A stretch of 19,831 bases of DNA from an uncultured Clostridia bacterium (GTDB lineage: Bacteria > Bacillota > Clostridia > Oscillospirales > CAG-272): positions 1 through 19,831 of the forward strand of contig CALAFS010000122.1 of the NCBI GenBank assembly GCA_937892405.1, read 5' to 3'. Numbering within the stretch: position 1 is the first letter of the stretch; each line of letters starts with the position of its first letter. The notes under the pieces were generated by a model, which searched no databases, had not been told where the DNA came from, and saw only the letters and a list, made by a program, of their open reading frames with translations. The position numbers were made by a program, and so were the translations under genes. Positions 13,657 through 19,831 of the stretch are shown here, in pieces.

Positions 13657-15251
13657 AACTTTTGCTGAAGAAGCAATTCCTTGAAATTTTTCAGGTCTAT
13701 TTTTACGACGCAAAAAAGAACAGGGCTCGTTCCAAAGCTTCAACCGCTATGTTTTTCCTTTTGTTCATTTTACTGGTTTTCGGACTGCTGGGCGGAATCT
13801 TTACTTTTCTGTCCGCAAATTTATGCGCCCCGCTGCTTGCAGTGGGTATGGACTGGCTGTATTTTGCGCTGATGGGTCTGATCGCCGTGCTGCTCGGCGC
13901 TTTCGGCAGCGTGTTCAACACATATGCCGGTCTGTATCTGCCGAAGGACAACGACTTGCTTCTGTCTATGCCGATTCCCGTTTCGGCGTTGGTGACAGCG
14001 CGCCTGTCCGGCGTCTACCTGATGGGACTTCTGTATTCTGCCGTTGTCATTCTCCCGGCTGTTATTGTCTACTGGATTACGGCGGGTATTACGCTGTCGG
14101 CGGTTCTCGGCGGCTTGCTGATTACCTTTTTCATTTCTGTATTTGTACTGACCATATCCTGTGTGCTTGGCTGGATAGTGGCAAAAATCAGTCGGAAACT
14201 AAAACATAAGAGTCTCATCACGGTGCTTATTTCGTTGGCAGTGATCGGCGTATACTATTTTGTATATTTCAAGGCACAGAGCATGATTGGGGATCTGCTC
14301 GAAAATGCTACGGTTTACGGCGCACAGATCAAAGGGAGTGCCTATCCCGTCTACCTCTTCGGTAGTGTCGGCGTTGGCGATGTCAGGGCAACCGTCATTG
14401 TCTGTGCGGTGGTTGCCGCGCTGTTTTTGCTGATGTGGCTTTTGCTTTCCCGCAGTTTTTTGCAGATCGCGACCTCTGCGGGAAAATCGGTTCGCAGAGA
14501 ATATCGGGAGGCACGCGGCAGGCAGCGAGGCATCGACGCGGCATTGTTAGGCAGGGAATTTTCCCGTTTCACCGCAAGTCCCACCTATATGCTCAACTGC
14601 GGTCTTGGCACATTCCTGATGCCTCTCTGTGCGATTGCCGTGCTGTGGAAGGGCAGAGAGCTGTTTTCCATGTTGGATGCCATGTTTGCCGAAACGGCAG
14701 TCAGTGTACCTTTGCTACTGTGCGTGGTGCTTTGCGGTCTTGCGTCTATGAATCTTATGACAGCGCCTTCCGTATCCCTGGAGGGAAAAAGCCTTTGGCT
14801 TTTGCAATCCCTTCCGGTGGAGGCTTGGAGGATATTTCGGGCAAAAATCAGGATACAGCTTCTTTTAACAGGTTTGCCGCTGTTCCTGTGCATTGTGTGT
14901 ACGGCGGCAGTTTATCCTTTGCCACCGGTACAGTTATTGCTACTGCTTCTTTTTGCCGGCTCTTACGCGCTGCTCACGGCTCTGTTTGGTCTGTTCCTCG
15001 GAGTCAGAATGCCGATATTGACATGGACCAACGAGATCGTTCCCATCAAACAGGGCGGGGCGGTCATGATTACATTACTCGGCGGTTTCGGATACACGAT
15101 ACTGCTGCTTCTCGGATTTATACTTCTGCCGGGTTGGACATTGGGCTTTTGCGGGTATATCGGTTGCTTTGCGGGGGCAAATCTGCTTCTGTCCGTTTTG
15201 ATCTGCCTGTGGTTGCGAAAGAAAGGGGTTGCCCGCTTTTCGGCTCTGTAA
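13650..15251 (+). CDS. ABC-2-like exporter permease
   Basis: A 533-residue membrane protein with roughly twelve hydrophobic segments arranged as two halves of about six, split by a polar, Arg-rich stretch (about residues 278-300: RREYREARGRQRG). Motifs AGLYLPKDNDLLLSMPIP (about residues 92-109) and its counterpart SLEGKSLWLLQSLPVE (about 375-390) repeat the same idea, 'LLxSLP', typical of the large putative ABC exporter family in Clostridia. It overlaps the ATPase gene by 7 bases. Together they should form a homodimeric or monomeric exporter. No regulator gene is adjacent. It ends 12 bases before the acetyltransferase gene. Confidence 0.87.
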   Translation: MLKLLLKKQFLEIFQVYFYDAKKNRARSKASTAMFFLLFILLVFGLLGGIFTFLSANLCAPLLAVGMDWLYFALMGLIAVLLGAFGSVFNTYAGLYLPKDNDLLLSMPIPVSALVTARLSGVYLMGLLYSAVVILPAVIVYWITAGITLSAVLGGLLITFFISVFVLTISCVLGWIVAKISRKLKHKSLITVLISLAVIGVYYFVYFKAQSMIGDLLENATVYGAQIKGSAYPVYLFGSVGVGDVRATVIVCAVVAALFLLMWLLLSRSFLQIATSAGKSVRREYREARGRQRGIDAALLGREFSRFTASPTYMLNCGLGTFLMPLCAIAVLWKGRELFSMLDAMFAETAVSVPLLLCVVLCGLASMNLMTAPSVSLEGKSLWLLQSLPVEAWRIFRAKIRIQLLLTGLPLFLCIVCTAAVYPLPPVQLLLLLLFAGSYALLTALFGLFLGVRMPILTWTNEIVPIKQGGAVMITLLGGFGYTILLLLGFILLPGWTLGFCGYIGCFAGANLLLSVLICLWLRKKGVARFSAL

Positions 15252-15263
15252 CGGCAAGTTATT

Positions 15264-15821
15264 ATGAAAAATTCACCTTTTGAAATCGTTCGCGCACAGG
15301 CAGAAGATGCCACCGCATTATTGGAGTATCTGAAGATCATCGGCACAGAGACAGACAACCTCAGCTTCGGTCCGGAGGGTGTTCCGCTTGACGAGCAAGC
15401 CGAGAGGTCTTACCTTGCCATGCAGGCAGAGTCGCATGACCACATCCAGTTGCTTGCCAAGGTAAACGGCGAGATCATCGGCACCGCCAGCCTCAATCGT
15501 AAGCCGAATCGCATGCACCACCGCGCGGAATTCGGTATCAGTCTGAAAAAGGCATGGTGGGGTTGCGGCGCGGCAACCGACCTGGCACAGGGCGTGCTTG
15601 CCTTCGCAAGAGAAGCGGGGATAGAGCAGGTCAACCTCGAGGTGCGAAGCGATAACAAGCGCGCGATTGCCCTCTATGAAAAACTCGGTTTTCGTAAGCT
15701 TTGCACATTCCCCGGCTTTTTCAAAATCAACGGGGAATTGATTGATTTTGATTTTATGAATCTCGATTTTTGCCCCCTCGCGCAAAGGGACAGTGAAAAC
15801 AGGACACACCGCGATTTGTGA
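15264..15821 (+). CDS. GNAT family N-acetyltransferase
   Basis: A 185-residue acetyl-CoA-dependent acetyltransferase. The central strands are seen in LLAKVNGEIIGTASLNR, the acetyl-CoA loop at WWGCGAATDL (about residues 98-107, equivalent to the usual R/Q-x-x-G-x-G/A), and the C-terminal GNAT pattern NLEVRSDNKRAIALYEKLGF. It is most like the RimI/YjcK-type ribosomal-protein or small-amine acetyltransferases. The Shine-Dalgarno is weak, which fits coupling to the permease 12 bases upstream. It is intact, unlike the second GNAT gene at 16587. Acceptor substrate unknown. Confidence 0.9.
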   Translation: MKNSPFEIVRAQAEDATALLEYLKIIGTETDNLSFGPEGVPLDEQAERSYLAMQAESHDHIQLLAKVNGEIIGTASLNRKPNRMHHRAEFGISLKKAWWGCGAATDLAQGVLAFAREAGIEQVNLEVRSDNKRAIALYEKLGFRKLCTFPGFFKINGELIDFDFMNLDFCPLAQRDSENRTHRDL

Positions 15822-15865
15822 CGGGAAGCGGATCACAAACAGAAATACTTAAGGTAAGTCGGAAT

Positions 15866-16101
15866 ATGAAAAGGTATATCACCCTTCTCAGGGGTGTTAA
15901 AAAGTGGCGATGCCGGACAAATGCTTTGAAGCACTCGATTTTTCGGATGTCAGAACCTGCCTGAACAGCGGCAATGTGATTTTTTCGGGCAATGATCCGG
16001 ACGGCAAACACCGTGCGCAAGCTTTCGGAAATGTAAGGACAGCCGACAAAGCGGAACAGCAAAAGAAGCACAAGACCGATAAATCTTGTGCTTCTTTATA
16101 A
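15866..16101 (+). pseudogene. DUF1697 family gene remnant (frameshifted and truncated)
   Basis: The start MKRYITLLRGV matches the usual DUF1697 opening, preceded by AAGG-type ribosome binding bases. The next codons, which normally read NVGGKN, are missing, and the frame changes. The following frame (from about 15896) reads VAMPDKCFEALDFSDVRTCLNSGNVIFSG, again clearly DUF1697. From the distances I estimate that about 22 bases are lost. Homology stops near 16002, and the frame then runs into the terminator at 16062. Intact family members have about 170-180 residues, so more than half of the gene is gone. It cannot make a functional protein. Confidence 0.8.
16062..16097. terminator. Bidirectional terminator between convergent genes
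   Basis: A perfect 14-base inverted repeat (16062-16075 and 16084-16097) with an 8-base loop. It is A-rich on the left and T-rich on the right, so it can terminate in both directions. It lies between the DUF1697 remnant (+) and the small membrane protein gene (-). Confidence 0.85.
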
Positions 16102-16132
16102 AAAGTGCATCTGTTTGGCAGATTTTCTGACA

Positions 16133-16360
16133 TTAAGGGAGTTTTTCGACAATGGGCGCCAGAACGGGCACCAGAAAAAGTAAATAGAACACCCAGGAAC
16201 AGAACGAAAAAAGCATGCTTCTCACAGGATCCGGACCCCATACGGTCAACTCCAAAATCATAAGCAGCGTAAACACAAGTCCGATCAGCAGGAAAATGAG
16301 ACGGAACTTCCATCGAAACCAATGTTTTTCTTTATCCCAGATTTTATCTTTGATTTTCAT
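16133..16360 (-). CDS. Small membrane protein, two helices
   Basis: The only minus-strand gene that I support. It encodes 75 residues: a basic, charged N-terminus (MKIKDKIWDKEKHWFRWKFR), a helix (about 21-39, LIFLLIGLVFTLLMILELTV), a short loop with GPDP, and a second helix (about 47-68, FSFCSWVFYLLFLVPVLA). I chose the ATG at 16360 over an upstream one at 16417 because AGAGGG lies 7 bases before it. A good minus-strand promoter is 77 bases upstream, and a shared terminator lies just after the stop. I do not recognise the family. Confidence 0.65.
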   Translation of the reverse strand: MKIKDKIWDKEKHWFRWKFRLIFLLIGLVFTLLMILELTVWGPDPVRSMLFSFCSWVFYLLFLVPVLAPIVEKLP

Positions 16361-16436
16361 ATCCTGTCCCTCTGTCGGATTTTTTTCGACTGGTATTGTT
16401 TTATTGTCGTAAAGCAATCATTCTGTTGATGACCAT

Positions 16437-16465
16437 ATTATAGCACAATAGAAGTATTTTGTCCA
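16437..16465 (-). promoter_or_regulatory. Minus-strand promoter of the small membrane protein
   Basis: On the minus strand: TGGACA (16465-16460), 17-base spacer, TATAAT (16442-16437), with TGC directly before the -10. It diverges from the plus-strand promoter at 16510-16538. Confidence 0.8.
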
Positions 16466-16509
16466 TACCGAATTGCATCCGTCGGGACGGTAAAGGGAAA
16501 TTCCTTTTC

Positions 16510-16538
16510 TTGACATATCTCTGACCGTGTGTTATAAG
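16510..16538 (+). promoter_or_regulatory. Promoter of the frameshifted GNAT gene
   Basis: TTGACA (16510-16515), 17-base spacer, TATAAG (16533-16538). The start codon at 16587 follows after a leader of about 40 bases. Confidence 0.82.
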
Positions 16539-16586
16539 AGAGCGCAATCGGCAAAATTTCAAAAATCGGATAGAGGTGAAGATGAT

Positions 16587-17092
16587 ATGTTACCGGAGAG
16601 CGAACGACTGTATTTAAGAGAAATGACAGAGGAGGATTATGAGCCGCTGTATTCGGTTCTTGCGGATTCGGATATTATGAGACACTATCCCTATACCTTT
16701 GACGAGGCGAGAGTCCGCGGCTGGACCGCAAAGAATATTGAAAGATACCGCGTTTTCGGTTTCGGACTTTGGGCTGTCGTACTGAAAGAGACGGGGAGAT
16801 GATCGGCGACTGCGGCATCACCATGCAGAATATTAACGGGGTCATCAGACCGGAAATCGGGTACCATATTGCGAAGCGCTATCAGCGTCAAGGCTTTGCC
16901 ACCGAGGCGGCAAGAGCGTGCCGCGACTGGATTTTTGAGCATACCCCTTTCGGCAGAGTGTTTTCCTATATGAAAAAAGATAACACCCCACCTTCCGCCG
17001 TAGCACAGGCGATCGGTATGCAAAAGGTGGGCGAGTATACGGACGATGAGGGCGAGGAAACTGCGGTGTATGCTGTTTCGCGGGAGCTTTGA
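16587..17092 (+). pseudogene. GNAT acetyltransferase (RimJ/RimL type) with one-base frameshift
   Basis: Two adjoining frames together make one normal RimJ/RimL-type acetyltransferase of about 168 residues. Frame one (16587-16802) reads MLPESERLYLREMTEEDY to FGLWAVVLKETG and then stops at TGA. Frame two, from about 16796, reads EMIGDCGITMQNI, EIGYHIAKRYQRQGFATEAARA (acetyl-CoA loop RQGFAT) and ends YAVSREL. Adding one G to the GGGG run at 16793-16796 restores the full frame. GAGGTG is 8 bases before ATG 16587, and a good promoter is present, so everything else is intact. This may be a recent mutation, phase variation at a short G-run, or a sequencing error. Confidence 0.85.
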
Positions 17093-17215
17093 ACTCTGAC
17101 GGATAGATAAGCGCTTTTTGAAACTGCTTGGGTTTTAATCAAAAGTTCTCAAAACGGAGGATAAACAGCGGCAGAAGTGAACGCCGGTACACACTATGAC
17201 AGAACACAAAATATT

Positions 17216-17239
17216 CGGTCGGTAATTTTTTGCCGACCG
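17216..17239 (+). repeat. Inverted repeat upstream of the DUF6796 remnant promoter
   Basis: CGGTCGG (17216-17222) and CCGACCG (17233-17239) pair perfectly around a T-rich loop. It ends 1 base before the -35 hexamer. It could be a weak terminator of the GNAT transcript or an operator. Confidence 0.45.
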
Positions 17240-17240
17240 A

Positions 17241-17269
17241 TTGAAATTTTTATCTGTTTGTGGTATGAT
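17241..17269 (+). promoter_or_regulatory. Promoter left in front of the DUF6796-like remnant
   Basis: TTGAAA (17241-17246), 17-base spacer, TATGAT (17264-17269). It is followed within 20 bases by the mid-protein remnant, with no room for a leader, ribosome binding site or N-terminal coding region. Confidence 0.6.
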
Positions 17270-17281
17270 AGAAACAGAAAA

Positions 17282-17449
17282 AAGTTTGCCGCGATCGTTT
17301 CGGGTGTCACGGGACTTCCGCGCTGGGCATGCGTGTTTAATGTTGTGTCGCTGATGCTCGCGATCTCCCTGCTTCGGATTGTCGGTTCTTTCAATATTGC
17401 AAGCTCTGCGGCGTTTTTGGGGCTTTTCATCACGCTTTGTATCATCTGA
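17282..17449 (+). pseudogene. C-terminal remnant of a DUF6796-like membrane protein
   Basis: The frame reads KFAAIVSGVTGLPRWACVFN, then two hydrophobic segments, and ends SAAFLGLFITLCII and a stop. 'G.TGLPRWA..FN' near the C-terminus, followed by an Asn-containing hydrophobic hairpin, is from memory the ending of DUF6796-type membrane proteins of about 220-260 residues. Only about 55 codons remain. No start codon with a ribosome binding site is near: a GTG at 17177 is in frame but would read through the inverted repeat and promoter. I therefore call it a 5'-deleted remnant. Confidence 0.55.
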
Positions 17450-17500
17450 CGCAAAACGCGGAGAACCGCAAAAATCCGGACGGCATAAGAAGAGACGGTG

Positions 17501-17540
17501 AAGCCTCCGACCTTTGATAAAGGCAGGAGGCTTTTCGTTT
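17501..17540 (+). terminator. Two-tier terminator before the M60 gene
   Basis: AAGCCTCC (17501-17508) pairs with GGAGGCTT (17526-17533), and CCTTT/AAAGG forms an inner stem around GAT. TTCGTTT follows. It isolates the M60 gene from the remnant genes. Confidence 0.82.
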
Positions 17541-17573
17541 GAATGGCGTCCTTCACAAGTTCAAAGGAGAAAT

Positions 17574-19831
17574 ATGAAAATCAATACCAAAAGCAAAAAA
17601 ATTCTTGCCCTGACACTGGCGCTCGTCCTGCTCGCAGGTGTGGTGCTGACCGTCATTTTGTGCCTGACTTCCGGATCGCAGAATCCGGAGAATCCCGATA
17701 TACCCGACAAGCCGGACAGCGCCGACACCTACCCGACGGATATTTTTATTTCCGGTGCGTACAGTCCCGGTAAGGTCGGATATTCCGCGGAATATCTCGG
17801 CACCGTGGCGCGTCGTTTGCCGCGGCTTTCCGACGGCGGACTTTCGCGGTACCCGAAGTACGGTGTGACGCTTTCCGACGCCACGGCGGAAGAGAAGAAT
17901 GCGATCCTTTCGGAGAATACCTCCCTTTGCGCGTCGGCAACCACCTACGACAGTATGGACGCGGACGGGAATCTTTATCTTGACGGCGTGGCAACGGGAA
18001 ATACACTTTATAAACACACCGCCTCTCTCGGAATGTATGAAGGCGATGTTGCCGATGATGAGATTGCCGTTATCAAAAGAATCACCATTCAGTCACGCCC
18101 GGCTGGAAATCACCTCACGGGACTTTACGCACCGGCGGGTGAGGTCGTGAAGATCGAAATGAGTGAAGAGGACCTTGCGGCGACGGGCGGACTCATTGTC
18201 CGGATCGGTCAGGTTCTGCAAAACGGGCAGGCGAACAATATCTGGGCGGCACGGGACTTCAACCGCATGCCCGTGATCTCGAATACCATGACCGCCTCTT
18301 CGACAGTCTCTTATGTCGGCTCTTACTTCGGCGGACCGATCACTCTTCAGCCCGTCAATGCCGGTGTGACCTTTACCGTCACGGTTTCCGGTGCCGTGCC
18401 GTACTCTCATTATATCCACGGCTATACCACAAGGGAAGAGTTCGAGAAGTGCAGAGCTTCTTCCGCTCCGTATTTTGATCTCGAAATCTGGGATGACGCC
18501 GTGCGCCATTCGGGTCCCCGGGCACGCGCGGCACAGTTTGACTACGATCAGATCGTCGATGCAGCCGTCCTGTGGGATAAGATCTCGCGCGTCTCCAATC
18601 AGGTTCCCTCCGGTTCCGTTGCCTCCATCGGCATTACCTTCCTCTACGATCCTTTTGTCGCGGCAGGGAGCATGGTGGCGTTTGTGGGGCGTTCGACGGT
18701 CAACTGTCCTCTTTATTGCATGAGCGCGGCACTTGACGCGGAGAGCGCGGTCAACAATTCTTCCGATGCCTTCTGGGGCTGTATTCACGAATACAATCAC
18801 CATTATCAGCGCTTCGGTTTTGCTCCCGGCGACGAGGTGACGAACAATGCGGTGAGCCTTGTCTCTTACAGTCTCTTCACGCGCAATTCCGCCAACCGTA
18901 CCCTCGGAAACGCAAACGAAGGAAGTTACGCGACGGGCTGGAACCGATATGCCAACCCGAGCTTTGCTCTGAAGCAGACCCTTGCGACCGCCGGCACGAA
19001 TTCCGCACTTGACAGTTATGCGAATCTCTTGCATGCGTTCGGACAGACACGCTTTCTGACCGCGGCGAAGAACGGTGGCGGCGCGGGCGGCGCCGATACC
19101 TGGTACCGTGCCGTGAGCGATGCCACGGGGTACGACATGACCTATTATTTCACGGAGCTTCTTCATCAGAGTGTCTCCGATGAGGTTCTTGCGGAATACG
19201 CGGCAAAAAATGCACCGGTGTATGTTCCCGTGGCAACGATTTATCAGACGGGCAGAAGCTATACGGCGGACGGCTCGCGTACCGACTGCCGCACCGCACA
19301 ACCGTATGAGATTGAGCGGGGCAAAGACTTCATCCTCGATCTGAGGACAAATCTTGTGATCCCGGACGGCTTTACATGGAAAGTCGGGTCCGTGACGGAA
19401 CCCGAACACGGAACCCTTACACGGACGGAAGACGGCATCTGGTTTTATACTCCCGATCCCGCGTACCGCGAGTCGGGAAAGATCCGCGTGACCCTTGAGA
19501 TTACAAAGGATGACACCGCCTTTGCGGTTGAAGACGCGGAGATCATCATCGAGCTTCGTCAGAAGCAGGAGAAGGCAACACTTCTCGAACGAACCGTCTA
19601 TGTCTATCCCGCAGACGCCATGTACAAAAGTCCGACAGAAACCTACGAAAACGCTTACGCCGGTTATGAGAGTATGACGGAAGAGGACAACACCAATCCG
19701 ACGCAGAACGCCAACACGGACATTTGGGTTCCGAATCCCGCGAAAAACGCGGTGATGGAAATCCGCGGGAAGTTCTATGTTCCGAGCAGCGGAAAATACC
19801 GTCTTGCGATCCGCGGCAGACAGTACGCGGC
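17574..19831 (+). CDS. Secreted M60-like (enhancin-type) zinc metallopeptidase (3' partial)
   Basis: The frame is open for 752 codons and runs off the right edge. AAAGGAG is 5 bases before ATG 17574. Residues about 9-33 are a Leu-rich signal or anchor helix (ILALTLALVLLAGVVLTVIL), followed by a short Pro/Asp linker. LYAPAGEVVKIEMSEEDL (about residue 184) opens the M60/enhancin region, with WAARDFNRMPV, GGPITLQPVNAG and FDLEIWDDAVRHSG following. The zinc motif is HEYNH at 405-409 (Glu406 general base) with Glu421 as third ligand, fitting HExxHx(8-28)E. After about residue 585 comes a cadherin-like/Ig-like segment (WKVGSVTEPEHGTLTRTEDG), then from about 685 the start of a PA14-like domain (FYVPSSGKYRLAIRGRQYA). 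M60 proteins cut mucin-type O-glycoproteins, so this is probably an extracellular host-glycoprotein protease. The gene is isolated by a terminator upstream; no promoter is clear in 17541-17573. Confidence 0.9.
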   Translation, partial: MKINTKSKKILALTLALVLLAGVVLTVILCLTSGSQNPENPDIPDKPDSADTYPTDIFISGAYSPGKVGYSAEYLGTVARRLPRLSDGGLSRYPKYGVTLSDATAEEKNAILSENTSLCASATTYDSMDADGNLYLDGVATGNTLYKHTASLGMYEGDVADDEIAVIKRITIQSRPAGNHLTGLYAPAGEVVKIEMSEEDLAATGGLIVRIGQVLQNGQANNIWAARDFNRMPVISNTMTASSTVSYVGSYFGGPITLQPVNAGVTFTVTVSGAVPYSHYIHGYTTREEFEKCRASSAPYFDLEIWDDAVRHSGPRARAAQFDYDQIVDAAVLWDKISRVSNQVPSGSVASIGITFLYDPFVAAGSMVAFVGRSTVNCPLYCMSAALDAESAVNNSSDAFWGCIHEYNHHYQRFGFAPGDEVTNNAVSLVSYSLFTRNSANRTLGNANEGSYATGWNRYANPSFALKQTLATAGTNSALDSYANLLHAFGQTRFLTAAKNGGGAGGADTWYRAVSDATGYDMTYYFTELLHQSVSDEVLAEYAAKNAPVYVPVATIYQTGRSYTADGSRTDCRTAQPYEIERGKDFILDLRTNLVIPDGFTWKVGSVTEPEHGTLTRTEDGIWFYTPDPAYRESGKIRVTLEITKDDTAFAVEDAEIIIELRQKQEKATLLERTVYVYPADAMYKSPTETYENAYAGYESMTEEDNTNPTQNANTDIWVPNPAKNAVMEIRGKFYVPSSGKYRLAIRGRQYA

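Noticed and set aside
14435..15283. A 282-codon plus-strand frame in the ABC permease region
   Set aside because: It is another frame of the permease gene, whose own frame gives a coherent multi-helix protein coupled to the ATPase.
17177..17281. GTG 17177 as a real start for the DUF6796-like frame
   Set aside because: The GGAGG upstream is 16 bases away, and the frame would translate an inverted repeat and a promoter before reaching the homologous part.
18093..19409. A 438-codon open frame on the minus strand
   Set aside because: It lies fully antisense to the M60 peptidase gene, has no recognisable domain, and has an Arg/His/Gly-rich composition typical of a frame opposite GC-rich coding DNA.
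1..19831. CRISPR array, tRNA or rRNA genes, insertion sequences, prophage genes
   Set aside because: No spaced direct repeats, no cloverleaf sequence, no transposase or integrase motifs and no rRNA-like stretches were recognised on reading both strands.

Overview
The window looks like a stretch of a low-to-moderate GC Firmicute, most likely a gut Clostridia lineage (Oscillospirales or Christensenellales type). The reasons are strong purine-rich ribosome binding sites, near-consensus sigma-A promoters with 17-base spacers, TetR-ABC and LytTR-DUF3021 gene pairs, and large secreted proteins of the host-mucin or glycan type. No rRNA, tRNA, CRISPR array, transposase or phage gene was seen. The taxonomic placement is inference.

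Layout. (1) 1-1550: the 3' end of a surface protein with InlB-type repeats and a C-terminal domain that resembles a degenerate endonuclease/exonuclease/phosphatase fold, followed by a 43-codon gene with a hairpin between its ribosome binding site and start codon, and a terminator. (2) 1810-4299: a consensus promoter with palindromes, then a TetR regulator, a MacB-type ATPase and a short FtsX-type permease in one tight operon. (3) 4320-6210: a monocistronic M3 family zinc oligopeptidase with its own promoter and a very long terminator hairpin. (4) 6334-6989: a second TetR regulator, related over its full length to the first, with two tandem 16-base operator-like palindromes on its promoter. (5) 7079-8191: LytTR regulator, DUF3021 membrane protein, Cys-rich KTR zinc-ribbon protein, terminator. 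(6) 8269-12917: a same-strand run of small accessory enzymes: C39-like protease, membrane-anchored alpha/beta hydrolase, isochorismatase-type cysteine hydrolase, cytidine-deaminase-like protein, CPBP intramembrane protease, DUF3795 protein and a metallo-beta-lactamase-fold hydrolase. (7) 12943-15821: an ABC-2-like ATPase/permease pair and a GNAT acetyltransferase. (8) 15866-17449: a gene graveyard with a frameshifted and truncated DUF1697 gene, a GNAT gene with a one-base frameshift, and a DUF6796-like C-terminal remnant still behind a good promoter, plus one small intact minus-strand membrane protein. (9) 17574 to the right edge: the first 752 codons of a secreted M60-like (enhancin-type) zinc peptidase, open at the window end.

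How it fits together. Two large extracellular proteins flank an accessory region rich in exporters, one-component regulators and small hydrolases. Both TetR units and the LytTR-DUF3021 unit are self-contained sensing modules, so the region looks like adaptive, gene-exchange-prone genome rather than core metabolism. The most unusual points are the unannotated 43-residue protein with its leader hairpin, the apparently catalytically dead domain at the end of the InlB-repeat protein, the tandem operators of the second TetR, and the unusual cytidine-deaminase-like active site.
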